Source: Tulasnella sp. 424 (taxonomy: Eukaryota > Basidiomycota > Agaricomycetes > Cantharellales > Tulasnellaceae). Taken from it: a DNA stretch of 64,000 nt. The position numbers and the translations under genes were made by a program. A model generated the notes under the pieces. It ran no database searches, was not told the origin of the DNA, and saw nothing but the letters and a program-made list of their open reading frames with translations. This document shows, in pieces, positions 61,376-64,000 of the stretch. How positions within the stretch are numbered: the stretch's first letter is position 1; each line of letters opens with the position of its first letter. The stretch is from contig WSUB01000014.1 of the NCBI GenBank assembly GCA_019633425.1, positions 1-64,000 on the forward strand. Direction: 5' to 3'.

Positions 61376-62360
61376 AAACTCGTACCTATTTATCCTCGTC
61401 GTAATGCCGATGAGAATCTATCGTATTCCAATGGGACATCTGAACCTTCCAAACAACGTGTGGGGGGTAAAAAAAGACAGCAGATGTTCATTCCGCGAAG
61501 TCTCTTTTATTGCGCTTTGGCATAAACCTCATGGACTCGGCTCTGTACGGCGGTGATCGATCGAGAGCTTGGCGCTTTTTTTTTCTCTCCTCTCCTCCCC
61601 GTGCCCTGGATACAAAGCGATTAATCATCGATCTACTTTTTCGTGAGGGAAAGACATATTTTTGTTCCGTTCAGGTGGAGGGAGATCCTACACGTGTACC
61701 CACAAACCGGTGCTGCGCCGGCTCCGGACGTCAAACAAGAGCAGTAAACACCCCGCTTTTCGCTCTGCCCCTCCTTTTTTTGTGGTAACGGAGAACCACT
61801 TGTGATATTCCCGAGTGGCTTGGAGCGTTATCAAGAACTGAGCCTAGCATCTGGGTTCCTTATGGGGAAGCAAGCGATGGCGTCCAATCCCGAGCGCCCC
61901 GGAAGACGACGGGGGTGTTGCCTAACGCGGTTTACGGTGCGATTCCGTGCCTTCTCCCTCCCGTTTCTTCGAAAAAACCACTCGCGCAATGCTCGCTCCT
62001 CTCCTAGCTATCGCTCCTTCCTTGTTGCCTTTGAGCCGACACCGGGGTCAGAGAACTTCCATGATTCCGCGACCGCTTTTACGCCGATTTCCACACACCG
62101 CCCAGGAAACCTATTTTTCCTTTTAGACTATCTCGTTGCTCTCCGCCCATACCCATTGAGTTCGTATAGGCTTCGACATGTACTTTACTTTTTCTTGTTA
62201 GCCTTTTTGATCGCGAAAGCTCGCCGCGCTAGACCCGCTTTTCGCCTAATTGGGATTTATTTGCAAATTCCAGCACGACGTGGTGTTTTTGAGTTCGGGA
62301 TGCGAAGCCGCTATTCGGCTGACTCGGGGCCCCTTTGCTTTTGAATCTCTCTTCCCTCTT
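61376..62360. other. No gene recognised
   Basis: Mostly short frames. The longest, plus 61802-62344 (180 codons), is Arg/Ser/Phe-rich with no motif and no start context, so it is not called. Confidence 0.4.
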
Positions 62361-63065
62361 GAAAGTAAAGTACAAAGCTGGGCGCCCGATTTACTGGGTT
62401 GGGTTCCGTGATACACGGGTATTCGACTGTCATTTGATTTCCCTCGCACCTACCAGAGGTATCTACCCCTTCGCTCTAACGGCGTGCGCATGCGGCTGGC
62501 TCGTGCCGTATCTCGTCTGCTTTGCCGACGACTTGGAAACTAAGTACAGAGCTGGGCGCCCGATTGACTGGGGCTGGGCACCGTGGTTCGGGTATTCGAC
62601 CGGCATTTGATCTCCCTCACACCATCCAGAGCGTTTTGCCCCGTCGCCCTAACAGCGTGCGCATGCGACTGGCTCATGCCGTATCCCATCTGCTTTTGTC
62701 GACGACTTGTTTTCCCTCTTGAAAGTTAAGTACAGAGCCGGGCGCCGGATTTATTGGGTTGGGCACCGTTATACGTGTATTCCCTCAGGATTTGATCTCC
62801 CTCGCACCATCCAGAGCTTTTCACCTCGTCGCCCTAACGGCGTGCGTATGCGGCTGACTCGTGCCGTATCCCGTCTGCTTTTCCCTCCCTCTTGAAAGTT
62901 AAGTACAGAGCTGTGCGCCCGATTTACCGGGTTGTGCACCATGCTACGGGTAGACCGTGATTTGATTTCCGTCACACCCATCTAAAGCTTTCTACCCATC
63001 GCCCTAACAGCGTACACATGCGGCTGGGGTCGTACCGTACTCGCGTCTGCTTTGTCGACGACTTT
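62361..63065. repeat. Tandem repeat, about four units of ~177 bp
   Basis: Units begin at about 62361, 62537, 62721 and 62894. Each starts GAAAGT(T)AAGTACAGAGC, then GGGCGCCCGATTTA and GGGTTGGGCACCG. Later come TTTGATCTCCCTCGCACC, GCCCTAACGGCGTGCG, TGCGGCTGGCTCGTGCCGTA and TCTGCTTT. Copies differ by substitutions and small indels. Open frames within it are by-products of the repeat. Confidence 0.8.
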
Positions 63066-63631
63066 GGTCGATTCCGCGTTTGCTCAAGGGCGGTGCGTAC
63101 CAGGGGGAGGCTAGAGCCTGGATACATCCGGGCGAAGCCGAGCCGAATTCGGACAGAGCTTCTGGCGTCGCCGGAAATAACAATCGCACTTTCACATTCC
63201 AGAGGATGGCGCAAGTCATCCCATGGGCGGTTTGCTGGACTTGTGTGTTGCGTTCGAGTGCGCTCCTCGACGCTCCGCCGATGGGCTTTTTTTAATTCTC
63301 CAGCGCCCAACGCCCACGAGTCCTCGAGAGCGCGCTTGCCGACTTTCCTTATCCGTAAACCTCTTTTTCAGAACATCACCGGTGGATATCTCGCGCGCGC
63401 CCATTCCAAAGATTTATTTCTGGAGCTTTGGCAAGTTTCACTCAGAGTTGCTTCTAACCGCCGGGAACCTAAGCGAGAACTCGAAGCATAAAAGAAGCCG
63501 TCCTTGTGAGCGCTGTTCTCCCGAGCCCTTGTGTCATTTCACGTCTATGCCGGACTTCGCGCACTTCGACGAACGGGGTGTGCGGATCAATGAGACATAC
63601 CTCCTAATGTGTGAATCTCTGGACGACGGGG
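63066..63631. other. No gene recognised
   Basis: Short open frames only (plus 63018-63491 overlaps the last repeat unit). No family motif. Confidence 0.4.
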
Positions 63632-63858
63632 GGGCATGGACGGTGGGGGGCTTGCACATAAGGCAAGAACTCGCCCCCGGCTACCGCTTGGATGAGGCAC
63701 AAGAGCTACCGTTTCCTCTTCTGTTCTCTTCGATAGGCATTCCTCCGGATGGGCACGGACGGCCGTGCTTGTATAAGGCAAGACCTCGCCAGCTCCCGGC
63801 TTGGGTAAGGCACGCAAGGGCTACCACCGTAATTCTCTTCTGTTCTATCTACATTTCG
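63632..63858. repeat. Imperfect tandem duplication, two units of ~113 bp
   Basis: The unit at about 63632-63745 recurs at 63746-63858. Shared pieces include ATAAGGCAAGA.CTCGCC, CCCGGCT, GAGGCAC/TAAGGCAC, GAGCTACC/GGGCTACC and CTCTTCTGTTCT. Confidence 0.6.
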
Positions 63859-64000
63859 GATAAAGCTACCCGGACGTATAGTATTGGTGTACCTCTTCTA
63901 CGTACATTTCCTAAGCGAGTGGACACGTTCGAGCGACCCATTCGCTGCCCAGAAAGTGGAAACGCGCGCAACCACATTCAAACTCCGGAACGCGTCCCGG

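Noticed and set aside
61802..62344. 180-codon open frame after SPC3
   Set aside because: No motif, basic and hydrophobic composition typical of non-coding GC-rich DNA, no splice or start support.
62335..62895. Open frames with a KYRAGRPIYWVG-like repeated peptide
   Set aside because: The frames exist only because the 177-bp DNA repeat lacks stops in one phase; frames and starts differ from unit to unit.
1..64000. CRISPR arrays, rRNA operons, bacterial operons, integrated virus or transposase genes
   Set aside because: None found. The gene structure is eukaryotic, and I saw no integrase, reverse transcriptase, transposase or capsid motif in any frame I read.

Overview
The window is eukaryotic nuclear DNA from a filamentous basidiomycete, most likely an Agaricomycete. 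Nearly every gene is cut by many short introns (mostly 45-70 bp, GT-AG), coding density is high on both strands, and the gene content is fungal: CBM1 cellulase, Con-6 protein, fungal-type complex I subunit and F-box proteins. The kinase-TPR proteins carrying a GGHATV...HGDLKS signature resemble families I associate with Ceratobasidiaceae (Rhizoctonia/Ceratobasidium); that placement is inference. I rebuilt gene models by eye from splice sites, reading-frame phase and family knowledge. No alignment was run.

Layout. 1-530: 5' end of a kinase-family gene running off the left edge. 2041-5442 and 21853-25317: two paralogous secreted subtilases. 7389-9800: CCR4 deadenylase. 10110-13741: VPS53 of the GARP tether. 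14985-18422: one continuous gene encoding signal peptide, CBM1, GH5 endoglucanase and GH6 cellobiohydrolase, a natural bifunctional cellulase. 19216-20950: RNA polymerase III subunit RPC6 with a large charged insertion. 26425-34383: tandem array of four paralogous single-pass membrane proteins with Cys-rich ectodomains. 35140-35808: Con-6-like protein. 36504-37989: DCC1. 38600-46500: direct duplication of a kinase-TPR gene, with an F-box-like remnant between the copies. 47023-48707: F-box protein, divergent from a BSD-domain protein (48914-50875). 51112-51992: probable complex I 21-kDa-type subunit. 52639-53827: conserved protein of unknown function. 54969-57653: Rieske/AIF-type oxidoreductase, convergent with a homocysteine S-methyltransferase (57807-59687). 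60533-61375: signal peptidase subunit SPC3. 61376-64000: no gene, but about four copies of a ~177-bp tandem repeat and a shorter tandem duplication.

How they fit together. Housekeeping genes (CCR4, VPS53, RPC6, DCC1, SPC3, complex I, methyltransferase) alternate with expanding or secreted families (subtilases, cellulase, membrane-protein array, kinase-TPR genes). The secreted enzymes fit a saprotroph or plant pathogen that attacks cellulose and protein. The most unusual object is the GH5-GH6 fusion: 16 exons in consistent phase, with only a 50-bp intron between the two catalytic modules and so no room for a second promoter. Also notable are four GC-AG introns whose reading frames require them, and the RPC6 insertion.
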